Below are positions 39,801 to 54,800 of a stretch of 64,000 nt of DNA, piece by piece. The notes beneath the pieces are model-generated. The model was not told where the DNA came from. It ran no database searches and was given only the letters and a program-made list of their open reading frames with translations. Origin of the DNA: Acanthaster planci (lineage: Eukaryota > Echinodermata > Asteroidea > Valvatida > Acanthasteridae); assembly GCF_001949145.1 (NCBI RefSeq), contig NW_019091404.1, forward strand, positions 651,047 to 715,046, in the 5' to 3' direction. Position numbers and translations under genes: made by a program. The stretch's first letter is position 1. The number at the start of each line of letters is the position of its first letter.

Positions 39801-42800
39801 GACCATCAGGATTTCAGATATAAATGTGTCCGACAGGCCAAACAACAAGCTTACCAGTGACGGCTCAGACCCACATCCCCCTACAGCTGCTAAAAGCACT
39901 CACTCAAAAATCCTGGCTCATTAAGAATGTTTGATGAGCTGCCGACTAAGGAGCATGCAGATGCCAAACTAAGTGGGACAGTCGGCAAACGCAGGGAGTG
40001 TGATATCCTATCGGTGCACTCAAGTTAAAGGCCCCTGTGCAGATAGCCTCAATGTTGGGTGCTTTCTCTCCAAGATGCCTTGCACCTGAGTGGCTATCCA
40101 CTGATCTCCAACTGTTCAACCAAGTAGCAATCACGTCCATCCAATATTCTGCTCATGGATATGCATCTGCTACCTGTTCTCTGATTGGATGCCAAATTTC
40201 CTTTGACAAATGGCCTGTCATATCCAAAACTGCATGTCTAATGTCAGGATGAGGGAATCTAATCTTAAGAATTGACTGAATTGGTTCCTAATCTGATCCA
40301 CAATGAATTAATGAGCTCTTCTCCACTCTCCTCATGAATAATTCATGTTCACACTTGACTTGCAATCAGAGATGAAACACCATTACACACAAGGCTTGAG
40401 CTTGAAGTTTGTCCAGTCTGCTCATGAATTACTCAGTGTTTGTCCAACCTGCTCATGAATTATTCAGTGCATCTTCCATTTACCTGCACTCAAGCCAGAA
40501 CATTCATCATCAAAAAACTAAGATGCAACAGAGCAGTTCACAGCATCAGGCATTGATTTCAGGAAACGGGTCTCATTTGCAGGTATTGATCTGCCTCGTA
40601 TAACAACACTGCTGTGTTGTCCCAAGCTAGGTGGGCCCAACTAGAACAAGATTTTCACAGCTGGGCATAAATAACTGTCGGCCAGAAAGCATCGACTTCA
40701 AAACCCTGCCATTGCAATGCGAGAGCTATTTGCATCGTCCAGTCTACAGGAATTTGTCTGTTGAGCAGACATGGAGAGTTGTTCAAATTATTATTACAGG
40801 GGGCACAAGTTCAAATGCTTCATGAAGTAGCTCACACTGTCTTGCAAGGAGGATTTCGTTCGCCATCCAATTCGAGTTAGCAGAACAAAACAGTACAATT
40901 ATGCTAGCTCCTGAGCTCTCTGCAACAGAAATGCAGTTTCTTTTGAAGATGCAATAGGCTGCTAATCTACACAAAATGGACGTAGATTAAAACTGCATCA
41001 ATCTGGCTGGTACTCAATTCCACAGGAAAACAAAACGCTCCATAAAAAGCAACAATTCCCACAGGGTACACATCTCAGTAATGAGGTTGCCTCTTCCCTT
41101 TTTCCCCCCCGGAAAGCCGACTGCGAATCCCAGAGATGCATTTTAATGCAAACCGGACAATCTCTAAGCAACGCGTCTCAAGTCATGGCAGTGGTGAGTC
41201 CATTAAAACACCAGGATATTATCGGGGCTGGAGAGCACAGAAGCCAGACCACTTAGGGGCCAAATTTGCTCAGACAGTGTAAGGGCTTTATGTAGACCAT
41301 CGATCTTCACTGTCCAGTAGGCTTTCGCAGATGGTGCATTTTGTCAACTTGGTGTCTCGCTTGATTCGGCACAAAGAATGAATGTTCACAGTGTGCAATG
41401 CATTACAGTTATTTTGCTTGGAAAGAGACAATCAGCCAGCAGTGTCAAATTTAATAAGGCAACGTCAAAAGGAGTTCTCAGCATTGTATGTACTCCATGA
41501 TGCAAGGTAGCTCAGACAAATGAATATTATCGTAGCATTAAATGATGCCTACAAAGCAGTAGGTAAGCCAGCCAAGATGTACGTACGTTGACAATGCCGC
41601 ACGAAAAGCAAGTTGAAGCCGTTTCCAAGTCAGTCAATCCTTCTGGTCATTCCACACTATACACCTCAGTTCATTCAGCTTGAACGACTTTGCCGGTCCC
41701 TAGGTTTTGTTATGAGATGTATGCTAGGATCAAATAAGATTGGGCAATTCAACACATCCCATAGTCTGACTTTAACAGCCGATGTAGACAGACACTATCT
41801 GCTTTGACTGTATTCAACCCGAGAAAGGAAACTTATCTGTAGGAAGTTTCACCGGATCTATTTTTTAACGTAAAATGATCATATTTTGTTTTTTTCCTAG
41901 AAGCACTCCATTAGCACAGATTTGGGCCACATCAGCCATTAGCCGTAGATCAGCATGACCAGTAATTTGTGTCTATCGTGCCTTATAATTGAACCATTTT
42001 GTCAACAGAGGTGTTGAAACATCGTTCCTTCCATCAATCTGAGACGTGCACATCTCCCGCTGTAAAGTGCTCCGTTGGGGAAAATGAGGAGCCTCCCTCA
42101 GCACCACAAACTGCCAACTCCAAAACAAGCTGGAAAAACGGCAGAAATGTGGTCACGAGCCATCTCGGGGAAGAGGCATCCAAGTAAACAACGTGGGTGT
42201 GTGGTCTCCACCATGTCTAACACAGGGAGGATTGCATGGCTGGACACATCTCCTCAATGTTGATTGCACACAGGTACTTTTCTCAGACACCCCCCCCTGT
42301 GATGAAATGGCAACATCCACTCCTGCGTTGCTGCGTCACTATGGCAACCAGACATTTCCACTCTGTCACAAAAGCCCCTGTGACTACCTGAAGCTTTACC
42401 AGTTAAGCACCAGAAAAAAAAATCGAATGTACGTCACTCGCCTATATTTGCACAATTTTTTCTCTCCTTTTCTTCTCCAACCACCAGAGATTTTTGTTGT
42501 AGCTTTGTATTTTTCTCTACAAAGTCAAGGACGATGACAACTTTAATTGTTTTCCAGGACAGCCTTCTCCTTGACGTTTCCTCTGGAATTACTTGGTTGT
42601 TTAGATGATTCAGTAGGCTTCATTCAACTTTTTTTATGTCCAAATCATCAATTTCTTTACTGAGGAATCAGAAGGTAATTTATTAAGGTGAGCTCAACAT
42701 TTTCTTCCATGACAATAAGCAGTTATCTCTTCTTATAAATGCACTGCATGGAAGGAGTTGCATTTCCTAGCACAGATAATAGAAATTCTCTATGCCCACC

Positions 42801-45800
42801 TTTCTCGACCAACTAAGAACAAACACTTGTGTTTCTGAATCTGTTCAGAGAAGCAATAAAGTCACCAGACAACCTGCTGTCACTCAAAATGAATATTAAT
42901 CCTATCAATTATAACTGTATTAACCCACTTCTCTAAGGAAAATAATTGATTTGACTTTTTGTGTTGAACCACAAAAAAAAGGTTTTTTAGGGGAAACAAA
43001 TCTCTTTTTGACCTTTGGCCCTTTTATTTTCATCTCCCTTGCACATTCTGTTTTTCATTGAAAAGGCAGCCTATATCACACAGTCCAATTATTTGCTTTC
43101 AGCTTCCAAGCGAGGCTGTCGCGCTGTGATATTTCAGAGAGAAGAAAATGCCACAGCCACAAGCCATTCTGCCCACACTGTCTCCTTCCAACTATCCTTT
43201 CTAGCCTCCGGGTCTGTTATTGGAAATGCCGCCTCTCTTGACTCAAGCTCACAATTCAGACAATGCCCAGGTACTGTCCCCACTCCCACGCACTGGGTTT
43301 TCTCTTCTTCTCGCATCAGTTTAAACTGTCTTATCAGTCACAACTGAATGATGATCCTTGAATTCCTTTTAAAAAGGGATGACTCTTGATGCCATCTCGG
43401 CGGCTTCTTCAGATATAAAATAGTTACCAGTCTGTCAAACAAAAGTGACTTCCTTCTTATATATAGCTTACACCTCTAAGTGCCCTCTGGGGACTAGCGG
43501 CAGACAAATTTTGCTTTACCGAGTGATGAGAATCAACCTCTTTTTTAACCAAAATTATCGAATCATTTGCTTCAAAGAATACATGGCTTTGTTCATTTAC
43601 ACACGTACAATGTACATGTAAGAGAAAGAAGTCCATCGACAAATGCTTCGTAAATTAACATCCAATTTTGTCTCTGAATGCGTCCACTGTACAAGTACCT
43701 TGAGGTAACATGTCTCTGACAGAACATTCATTACACTCCTTAGAGGAAAGACAGGAAAATGCACAGGCATATTCAATGGAAGATTTGGAACAAGTAGCCC
43801 GGGGGGTCCTTGCTGTACTTATTCATGGCATTGCCTTAATTCCAAGAACTCAGAAAAGCCAAATGAACAGAGTGGCACAAGTCTCACCAATCAGCTTTCT
43901 GCAAACCTGGCCTCTATTTCCCATCTCTTTTTTATCTGCGCGCACAGGAAAAATTTTAGGGAGAGCACTTTTTTTCCAAAACCAGATTACCGGTAACCAT
44001 CCCCTGCGAGGATGCTTGGAAGTATACACTGGTGCACAATGCATAGTGCACTATGTTGCACAATGACACACGATGCGTTTGACACCAGATCTACACACTC
44101 AGGAAATTAGAGCAAAAAAATACAGGCTTGAGATTCTTATTCTTCTTATTTCTGACCCTTTGCCTTAAATCTTGATTCAGTAATTACCGACCTGACCTAT
44201 AACCTACCGGTATTTACTAACATCTAACTTTTTTACCGGTTTCAGTTCTACTTTTACATGTATTTTCTCCTTTTTTTTCTCTTGTTACAAAAAATGCGAG
44301 TACATTAACATCACAAAAAAATTATTCTGCTGATTTATTACTTTTTGGTAAATCTTTTTCAATTACCTTTTATCTACATAATTACTGGCCTGCATAGATT
44401 GCTGAAGATAATCATTGATAAAAAAGAGCTTTTTCTCACTGCAACTTTGAGGAGTGAATTGAAGTATGAAGAAAGCTTGACCAATCCCGATCTAGGCTTT
44501 CTACAGATTAACAAGGTCTTAACTGAGAGTACCCTATTACTTCATTCCACATGCACAGATCTGACAAAATGGGACAGAAATTAACAAAGGCTGTCATTTT
44601 TTTTTAAGTTTCACGGTTACTGCTATTTCAATAATTACTGATGTGACTTCAACATCCATTTCAAAAGAAATGAAAGCGTTCTCAGGATTAAGAATTGCAA
44701 GCCTTCATTTTCACTTCTATGTAGCCCAACTCAAAATGTAAAGGCAGTTTATTGAGTGCTTTACATGTTTGCAAAGTTGATAAACGTACACTTCAAACAG
44801 CTACAACTTGTCAAGAGAATATCTAACTAAATTGCAGCAAACAGTATTGTAAGGAGGAGGTTTTTCCATTCTCATTCATCATACTAGCAAATGCTCATTT
44901 CAACCTCTGTCCACATATGTAGCATCTTGCCTGAACCCCTCACATGTCTGATCTGAGCACAGAGGTACAAAATGCCAACTCAGACTTTCACAGTTGGACA
45001 AGCAGTGGCTTCTGAACTCATAATTCTGTTGAGAAAATTGCTCATCAGTGGCCATCCATTGGAGCATTAATCACGGCCGTGCACTCCTTGATCTCTTCAC
45101 TTCCCCTGCGCAGGTACGCGGAGGAGGCAAGGATGGAAGCTACTACAGGGGTCTGTCAGCCTGAAATTGCTCTGACATCCTCGCGGGGACAAAGCAGGAT
45201 GAGTGGGTGTTGTAAAAGGTCAACTGTCAATTAGGGAGGGCTTTGCGAACAATGGAGGTTTCAATATGGGATCGGGGCACATCCCTGTCCTGATCAGTCA
45301 TTTCTGAGGAATTTCTTTTCACCTGTACTTGGAAGAGGTGAAAGTGAGACAACTGTAACAGGGCAAGGTGAGTGGGAATGAGAAGTAGGTCGCCAACACT
45401 AGCCAAACAGCTACGGCGCATTAAAGGTCTTGGAAATGTAAACATCAGAAATGTCTCGGGCAGTTCATGTGGGCTGGGTGTTGAATGCATAATTCACATC
45501 ATGAGACAGATCAAACACTTCTCTGTGCTGCACAATTTAAAACCTCTGCAGTTGGTCATTTTGTCACAAATAACTCATTTTTCTCTAGAATTATGCAAAT
45601 GTATGTCCCAACAGCTGAAAAAAAATCTAACCACGAAATTACAGTGCAGAAGGAAAACAGAAAAATGGAACCATTGAAGCTGGTCACATTTTGGAATTGG
45701 AATTTAATGTCACAGAACATCCAGGTACAGAGACTAATTGCACGTATACCTTCACAAGCAATTTTCTGTCCCTAAAAGTCACATCATTGCGACTGATGTT

Positions 45801-48800
45801 ACACCATACGCACATTTAACACAAGAAGCAAAAACGAGTGCGATGGTACAAACTGATCGCAGCTCGTGTCAGACTGTGCTCTGTCCCATGAAAGATTCCT
45901 GGCTACTGGCAAAGAGTGGTATGAGTGGAAATACAAGGTGTGCTTACACCATGCTCTTTGGCTATTGGTGCCAAGAGGGAAAAGATGTCTTGGGGAATGA
46001 TAGATAATCCCTGTGACATGCTCGACATACTTGCTGCATAAGTGCTCGCATACTGCCCCAAGGCAGCCCAAAGCACAGTGTGAAACCTTCTCGGCTCCTT
46101 TCATTATGGCCAATGCAACTAGCGTTGGGTTTCAGCGCAATCCTCAATGAGTCAGAATGTGTTTAATTTCCCCCGTTGCTTTGACGGTTCTCGCCTGGGA
46201 TGGCTTCTCCATTTGTATTGGCCGCACTAAGATGACGCTCTGCCCCTGAAGTCACATCACTGCTTCGAATGTAATGCCAGATGTGCACGTTTACACATGT
46301 ACCAAAAGAGAACAATGGTACATGCTGGGCTCTTTTTTTGTCAAATGATCAACTGTCATTAAAAAAGTTAAACATCAAAAGAACTTTTTATGACAAATAC
46401 GTCACTGATATGGCAGAAACACTGAACTTGACTCTCATCACACAGTCAAGTTTTTGTTGAGGATGAATCAGAGAGCCTCCTTCTAGGTTTTAATTCATGC
46501 TAGTGGGCTGTTTTTCATGCATATTTCCTGGAAAGAAATAAAAAACAAACACCCATCCTCATACATACATTCACGTGTAAAATCATGGATTTGACTCAAA
46601 GACTCAAATGTGCAACAGGTATTTGCAGATGGCAGGTAACACAGGTTTGTAAGCAAAATGAAAAAATGCTTCCTGATTTGTTCAAAGCTTAGAAAAATCA
46701 TTTGCAACATTCTAGAAATATCAGACAAGGAAGTCCCGAACACTTTCACAGAAATCTATTTCCTGGATTACACAAGTCCCCCACAAAAGTATTATATTCT
46801 GCAGCAGAATGCATGTAGGCAAATTCCTCAGCAACTAATGCTACAAGTCACATACTGGATATCTCTTCAAGCCTTTCGATTCAAAATATATCTGTATCAA
46901 AGTCTCCCACAACGGGAAATTTGTCATGCATGATAGAGTTTACTGAAGCCAAAGCTTTCTCCAAATGACTAAAGATATTTATATTTTTAACCCGCCCATA
47001 AACAAATATGCAAAGCCTGTTTATGTGTAAAACTGACATGGATTTGATTTCTAATCAAAATGCTGAACAACATGAAGTGTACCAGCAACAATCAATTAAA
47101 GCCCTCCTAACCAAAGATGCATACTTGACAAAGTTGTCCCATCAGTCAAATGACCCGTGTGTCTGTGTACGACGGCAAATCAAGCGGAAGGAACTTTTGA
47201 CTGTCTGTGACCGGTGCAGCAAAACAGAGCATTCTAAACATCACAAAACAGAGCATCTTGTGATTAATTAAAGATCTTATAACATTAACATTCCTGCTGC
47301 TCATCCTATATGATTAGATTTGCATGAAGAGAAATTAACTACAAACCACCTGAACCATTTTACAAATGTCCTAAAAAAAATCTTCAGCTTCACAACACCT
47401 TCCACTGGGATTCTGTCACAGTACCGCCCTTCCAATGCAAACCTGTTCTAGCGCACATCATATTCAGGAAATACACCAAGCGTACAGGTGACTGGAATTT
47501 CAACCACTGTGCTGTTCTCTATGACAAGTAAGGTTCTCTAAGGAATCCAAGTCAATAGAGGGAGCACTCACAAAATCTAAGATGCCCCAGTGATGCCGAT
47601 GAGACTCATCTCCTGCTGACATTATTTTTTTGTGACACAAGAGGGCTCACTTCAGAAAGCAGGCCAGTCACAAGCAGCACATACACACATGCCCGATCAT
47701 TTAATTACTCATCAGAGGTGCGTGGCTTTCATGAATTGGTTGGTACCACATTGTATGGAGAAGACTCTCACTATTAGGCAAATGATCAGATGCGGGGACT
47801 TTGATACCTCTTCGATGTTCCCAGTCCCTGCAATAATTATCATATGATTTGTGCATGGTCCCAACAGTTTATGTCACAACTTGTGTTCATTTGAACCTGG
47901 GGAGGGTGTTAGAAATTCCTTTGTAGGAAAATCAAACATGATAAAACCACACTACAAGAGATTGATCGAGTAATCACTGCTTCATTTTTTTCCTTTGTTT
48001 TGCTTTACCTTTTCATAATACAGGGAGTGCAAATGTATTTAGCAAAATTCTCCAATAAGCCATATTTAAGTTGAAAAATTATCTGTGATATAATGGAGGA
48101 AAGTATTGTACGACAAATGTAGAATGCCCATGACAGAATGAAAGATGGTCACTCAAATAAATTTGCATAACGGCATTTAACTGAGGTTTTGAAGTATCTC
48201 AAAATTGGGTGATTGAATCCACAAATGTCAAGTCCCATGAACAGGAAGTTGCTGGAGCAGACTTGCAGGGATACAATATAAGTTGTGTAGGTCTAATAAC
48301 ATGCAGCACTCATGAAAAAATATAAAGGATTTTCAGAAATCCCTTGAATTAATTGCTATTCCTGATGCTTCAGGACAACAGTAAAATATCAGGTGTTAAG
48401 GATGACACCTTTGGTCATCAATGGGTCTCATGACATCAATGAAATTCATTTTCAGTACATACTTTGCTGAGGCAGTATTCTTATGTTATTAAACTTATTA
48501 TTAAAACCTCTTTGAAAATCTGACGAAACCTTAAGAACAATTAAAGATCTTTTGTCAGAAACCTTTAAAAATGAAAACACTCTGACCCAATGTTACACCA
48601 ATCTGATGGTCCCTCATTCCCATGGTAAGAATAAGGGAACAAGTGAAGGGTTTCAATCCAAAATGAGACATACAACATGCAAATATTGAGCAATGTTTCC
48701 AGAGTTGAATGCTTAAGATTGATTCACTGAGTTGTTTTTTACAAAGTAAAAGCACTAGAAACTGGCTTGAGGCGATCATGAGATGAAATTCAGAGAAGGA

Positions 48801-51800
48801 CCAAAATGGCGCTAATCTCGTTTTTGGAAACAAAGTTCAAGAATTCTTTGAAAGATGTGCCAACATTTCATATCGTAAATAAAACAATGTTCAAGACAAA
48901 GAGGTGCTGATTAGAACTTAGAAAGTTGGCGGTCTACCTTGGTCTCTTCTTTGGTGTACACATCAGAGCAGAAGCCCAGGCGAAATCCATGGCTTTCAGG
49001 AAACCGCTATTTCTGTAGACTGTTCGTCCAAAAAACTGGTGCCCCGGTCCAAATGACTGACTTGAGGAGGCCGACTAGAGATCCTGAGATCCTTGAGTTG
49101 ATTTATGTATTTGGCTCTCAACCATCACCTTTGGAGGGGTATTTTTTGTACAAAGCAGCTTAAAACATACGGCTGATGTAACAATCGACTGTGAGTCTCT
49201 AAAACTATTGGCAAAATCTGGCACAGTCACAAAGCTGAGCAAGACTGCTGATGCCTCTGAAGTTGAGGTTCTTCTCCATTTCAAATGCCTCGGCGGCAAA
49301 GGCAGTGAAAGTATCGTCAGTCCTCCCAAGATGCTATTCAAGGGACATCTCCACAATGCTACATGTTCCTCACAGCTACTGCTCTAGTACCATCAAATGG
49401 CATCTCCAGTTGGATGCAAACTCAAACAGGGCAAAAAAAAAATGGACATCTGGTCAACAAAGTTTCTACCCAGATGCTCTTCTTTCCGTCAAAGCTTGCC
49501 TTCTTCCACACAAACACGAATGACTATTACGTCCAAGAAATTATCCAAGACCAGTCGACCACTTATATTTTTAAAAAAATGCATCCAAAACAAAAGGGGC
49601 TGGCACTTCCCGGCAATCTTGACAACCACTGCATCCAGGAAATCCGGAGTTGCCTCCAACGCACACACAGATCGTTCGCCTCAATCCAACATCATTTGAA
49701 TTTTAAAACCACACACAGACCGCTTTTCTCTTCGCCATCGACAATTCCTCTACATCACGGGAAATGCCGCAAACCTCCTCAGATGGTTCGGCTCAATCTT
49801 ACGAGGACAGAAAAAAAACCCAAAGCTGCTTGCATCCAAGCCTTGCATGACAGCCACTGACAAGTCTGGGCAATATGCAAAGTGGCAAACGATGTTCCCT
49901 TCTTTCCCTCTGTGGTTCTCATTCAGGCGAAGGAGAAGGTTAGACAAAGATAAACCAAGGAATTAAGCATTCACAGACATGATTCCCTCTTGCTGGCCCT
50001 CAATACTGGATAGCTGCGGGGGGGGGATGTGCTGCAAGTAATGTTACACCACATCACTACCAGTTCTCCCCCACCCCCACAAAACAGAAATAAAGGATAA
50101 CGTATCCCGGTACTTTATTGATCCACGTGCATCACTGCATATTAGGACAGAACGGGCGATGATGACAAAATGTTACGTGGTCATGATCTGGGAAGATATA
50201 AATGGAACTTAGCGTCGATCTTTTCTGCGGCTACTGACTGCTCCCTTCTCAAGGATCTTCAGCGGGCTGATGCACTATGAGCTGGCCCTTTCAGGCACCA
50301 ACTGCAATTACTCATCCTGGGGGAATGACACTTATCTCTCAAGCAAACTTTTCAAGAGGAACCACAACCCATACCGGAAATGAGAAGCTGAAAAACAGGT
50401 CATGCATAATTGGATGCCAGCACTTCAATGCTCTTTTTGTGGCCTTCTGTCCATCATGGAATGGGAATTTTCTTGAAAATCATAGGCGATGCATGCACAG
50501 AATGTGCACCAGTGTCGTAATACTCGTAATTGGTACTCTTACTCGAGTACTACTCAGCAAATTTTGTACTTAAGCAGCTCTGTGAAATTGGGCCATGCAT
50601 CAACGGCATTTGCTTATTCTTGATGCTTTAATATTTTATTTCTGAGTCAATGCTTTTGATGTTGTTGGTGCATCAGAACTGATGATCTTTCTCTTGCCGT
50701 ATAAATGTTGTACGTCTGTGTTTTGCCAAGGAGCCTAAAATACATGTACACAGTTTGGGGACTAAATGTAATCTGCAACTTTACCTAAACATACTGATTT
50801 GGGCATGTTATGGCAGATTTTAATAAAACCAATCAGCTGCAGCAAAGGTTGTAGATCTGTTGTTCATATTCATTTAAACATTTTGACAAATTTGACTACT
50901 TCCCAGACTTGTACTCATAATTAGAAGTACTCATACCCAGAGGTACAAGACTCGTACTTGAAAATCAGTTCTTGTACTCAGCTGGTAAAAGTACTCGGAC
51001 TTTCAGGTACTCAGAAATTTAAGTACTCGGCAGTACTCTTTACTCAGAAAAAAGTACTCAAACACTGGTGTGCAGTTCTGACAGCATTTGTCGTTTGTTT
51101 CTGTTTATATTTTGCCACTTAATGTCATTCCACAAATTCTGTAAACAGCCTAATTTTGTCCCACTGGCATAATAGCAAAGTTCGCAATAGTCATCAAAGG
51201 GCACAGATTGTTCACTGATGGCATTATCAACCTCACCTTGCCTCTCCCACGCTGAGTGCCAGGAAGGACAGCAACCCCCCCCTACCATCCCTTCCTCCAC
51301 ACTCCATCAAATCCAACTGGTCCCATCTCTTGATTTGGGTGGAGGCAAGAGCTATGCCACTGTCTTGTCAAAAACCCAAGGCACAGCGTTCTGCGAGGTC
51401 AGATGATTAAAGCTTCCCAGAATTTTCATTAACCTCAGACACGATCGCTGCGTGTGTAGCATTTGCATGCTTTTCAACTGGCGTGGTCATGGTAGGTGTT
51501 CATGCTGAAAAGTTGGAATGACAGGTTGTGTTCCTGTGAACGGTTCATTTCATAGAAGGCCTGATCTCCATTTAAGTTGAATCCTCCTCTGAATCATCTC
51601 CTCAGGAGACAAGATGAGAATGAGTTTAGGTGAACAAGGAAAGCCATTAACAAGCTACATGTAGACATATGTTGCCACATACAGGTGTCAACCCCATGTT
51701 CCAATAGTTGTAATTACAAATTTAATCCCAATTTCGGGGTCGGAACTTGCGTCAAGATGCTGTTAACCTCATCAAGACATGCCATCAAAAAGCTCTCTCG

Positions 51801-54800
51801 GCCCACAGGGTTGAATGAGGCAACTTGTAAATCAGCAAAAACATCTGAAAGGTGATCGCTGGACAATGGGGCAGTTACATGTACTCATTGGATTGATATG
51901 GACAGGGGTAACAGATATGTTAAGGTTATGAGCAAAGCAAGATAGAGATTAGGCTTACAGATTGTGAAATTTGTGAGTGGCCAAAATTAAGATTTTTATG
52001 TATTATGTACATATTGTGTCCCAACCCACTCTATCCAAATTTGATATTAACAGAATAATTATTTCTCAGCGCAATTCATTTTTTAATTGAACCCTTCCCT
52101 CAAAAATTAAAAACGAAATGGCTACTCCAAAAACATTTTGATTCCATGTCAGCAGAATGCTTCCCCGAGTACTCCTGTTCTGTAACCTCACAGCATTTAA
52201 ATCATCTAGCTGCACTGCTGTTACAAGGTGACATATGCCATCACGTCACATGTACACAAGATTCCCCCCCTTGAAGATTGCCCTCCTGATGATAGCCAGT
52301 GTCTCCTCCATTAATCACAGCCAACTCCCTAGTCACACTGTTTTTATTTTACACCGATGGTTTATCAAGTCCTTGGAGCCCCACACATTGCAGCGCTTAA
52401 CTCTGCAAACACAAAGATGAGCAATGATGGCAAGACATTAAATGCAGAGTCCATGACTAAATCACAATATGTATTCTAAATTATATGTTCAGCTCCACAG
52501 GCTGGACCGTTGTACTGTGAGAAAGATACTCGTTCTGGCAGAAAGAAAACTGCCACAGAAAATTTGGAACAGCGTTTGAAATTTTGATGAGATATTGTAA
52601 AATGATTTCTAAAGAATTTCTGAAATCACTCTGGACATGTGCAGGTATTTGCTTTAGTTTTGTTTGTTTTGTTTTTTCAATTTTTTTCAATATGAGATGT
52701 TGGAATCTGCAAGTCATAGCAGTGCTAATTCTAATTCATCTTCACAAATCAAGAATTTTTCATGTCGCTCACTGAGTTGACGACCACCAGAAATTCAGCA
52801 TCATGAAGACACGCAGCCCATCTGAATATGTCTTATTTTCTATGACACTGGAAGGCTTGTCAAATGCAGCTAACACCTGTACCCTACAAGCAGGTGGCAA
52901 TCTTGAAATGTCCTCCCCAGAGATTGTGAACTATGAAACCTACCTCACATCCTGAAGACACAGCTACCCCAAATGCATGGTAAAAATATAGATACATGTA
53001 AAAATGTGGGTGTGCTTTAAGCTGTGTATCTAGTTCCGAACAGTAATTTCGTGCTACAAATACAAATCAAACTACAGAATAGAAATACATCCTTTCCGAT
53101 GTAAACAACCCATACCCCGCCTTTCTCATGTACGAGGGAGGGAGACAGGCAAGAGGATATGCATCAAACAAAAAGACACTAATCGAGACGAGACTATGCA
53201 TTTGCTGAACTTTCATTTTCATTTCCTATGCACGACATAATGCTTATTACGTGCCATCTCTGATTCCCTAGCAGGTGCTTCTGCATGTAACTTCATATCA
53301 CAAAGCAATAACCTCTGAGGATTCAGCATTGCACTTTGGTCATGAAAGAAATCGACAGGAAGAAATTCTCTTTTATGTAAGAGATGAGGGGGGAAAAAAG
53401 CCACCTCGGGGCAATTTATGCCTAAATGACTAACCATGATCACGAAGAAGATATCGAATATCCTTTGATCCCAGGGCTTTGGGTAAATGAGCCATCATGC
53501 ACAGCTAATAACAGAATGGGCCAAGATGTTTGCTTAATAAGGAAGGCTATTTTACGAAGGCATGCTCAGGATACATGAAGTGTACCATTTTAGGAATAAG
53601 GAACCCCTTCTTTTATGTCACAGTTCCACTTCTTGGAGCAAAAATGCCAGTATTTGGTAGCACTGGAAGAAATTATGTCAGATGAGAATGATAAAAATTG
53701 TAAAAGAAGGTTCAATTTTGCCATTGTAAATAGGGTACTCTCACTTTCTTTTCATTAGTTAGATGACATCACTTTTACTGATTCTCAGAAAAGCTTTGTT
53801 TTGCCACAGGGATTGAACTTACGAGTCCCAAGTTTATGGACTGAATAAACCTAAAACATATAATTTAAAATTACATGAAATCTGATCCTTTTAAGAGAAG
53901 ACCACAAAAATTTTCGGAATATGTGGACACTAGACTGCAACTATACGTATTGAGTGATATCGTTTTTAATACTCAGCCAACTTTGACCCTAGTCCCCAAA
54001 GTCATTTTTCTGCAAAGCCTCCATCCTGCAGACAATTTTTGAGAAAAACATGTGCAGTACATTAATTAAAGAGACATTCTTAGAATCTGTACAAAACTGG
54101 AAAGCCAGGCCTTTTTGCGGTTAGTTGACCCTGTCAGAATAAAAAGAAAAGCAGAGCAGGATGTTGGATTGAGAGATAATTTGGGTCATTCATGTAAGTG
54201 GCAGTTCAGGTAATAAATGCTTTCAAATGATTTCCACATGGCTTTCCCAAAAAGCAGAAATAATACAGAAGAGAGCAAACATAAGTGCACAAGTCAGAAT
54301 GGCAACTGGAGATATTCAGGACCACCAAGATTGGCATTTTTATTCATTCTCCACACTGAAGCAGAAAAAAGCCAACTTATGCTCTTCAGTCGGTCAATTT
54401 TTCTGCCTTCCGTGGGGACCTCTTCCAGCATGATTACGATTTCCCGAGAGGACATCTTGACTATCCAATAAGAGTTTTATTTTGACAGCCTCCATTGCCA
54501 TGGCAACCACCTGATTGGAATCTCACCAGAGCTAATCAGATGGAGTGGGCGCTCACTAAAGCGTTAACAATTAGCAGACCAGAGGAAACAAAAGACCTGG
54601 TCTGTGGACTTGTGGCAAAATGCACCCAGAGAGCATTTACGTTAAAGGCACCCGCCGGCATTTTTAGCTGATTTCAAGACCTCTTAAAAGCAGTGACAGA
54701 AACCTAGGTGTGCCAACACACACTGAGACTGGCTTCTCATGAAATTGTATCCAGCAGACTTGTTCAGTGGAATACATAAAGACATCTCTCCCTTTAAATG

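Noticed and set aside
49363-49860. 165-codon plus-strand frame
   Set aside because: Low-complexity, no recognisable domain, no splice or promoter context, and it lies inside the intron of the minus-strand RapGAP gene. Probably chance.
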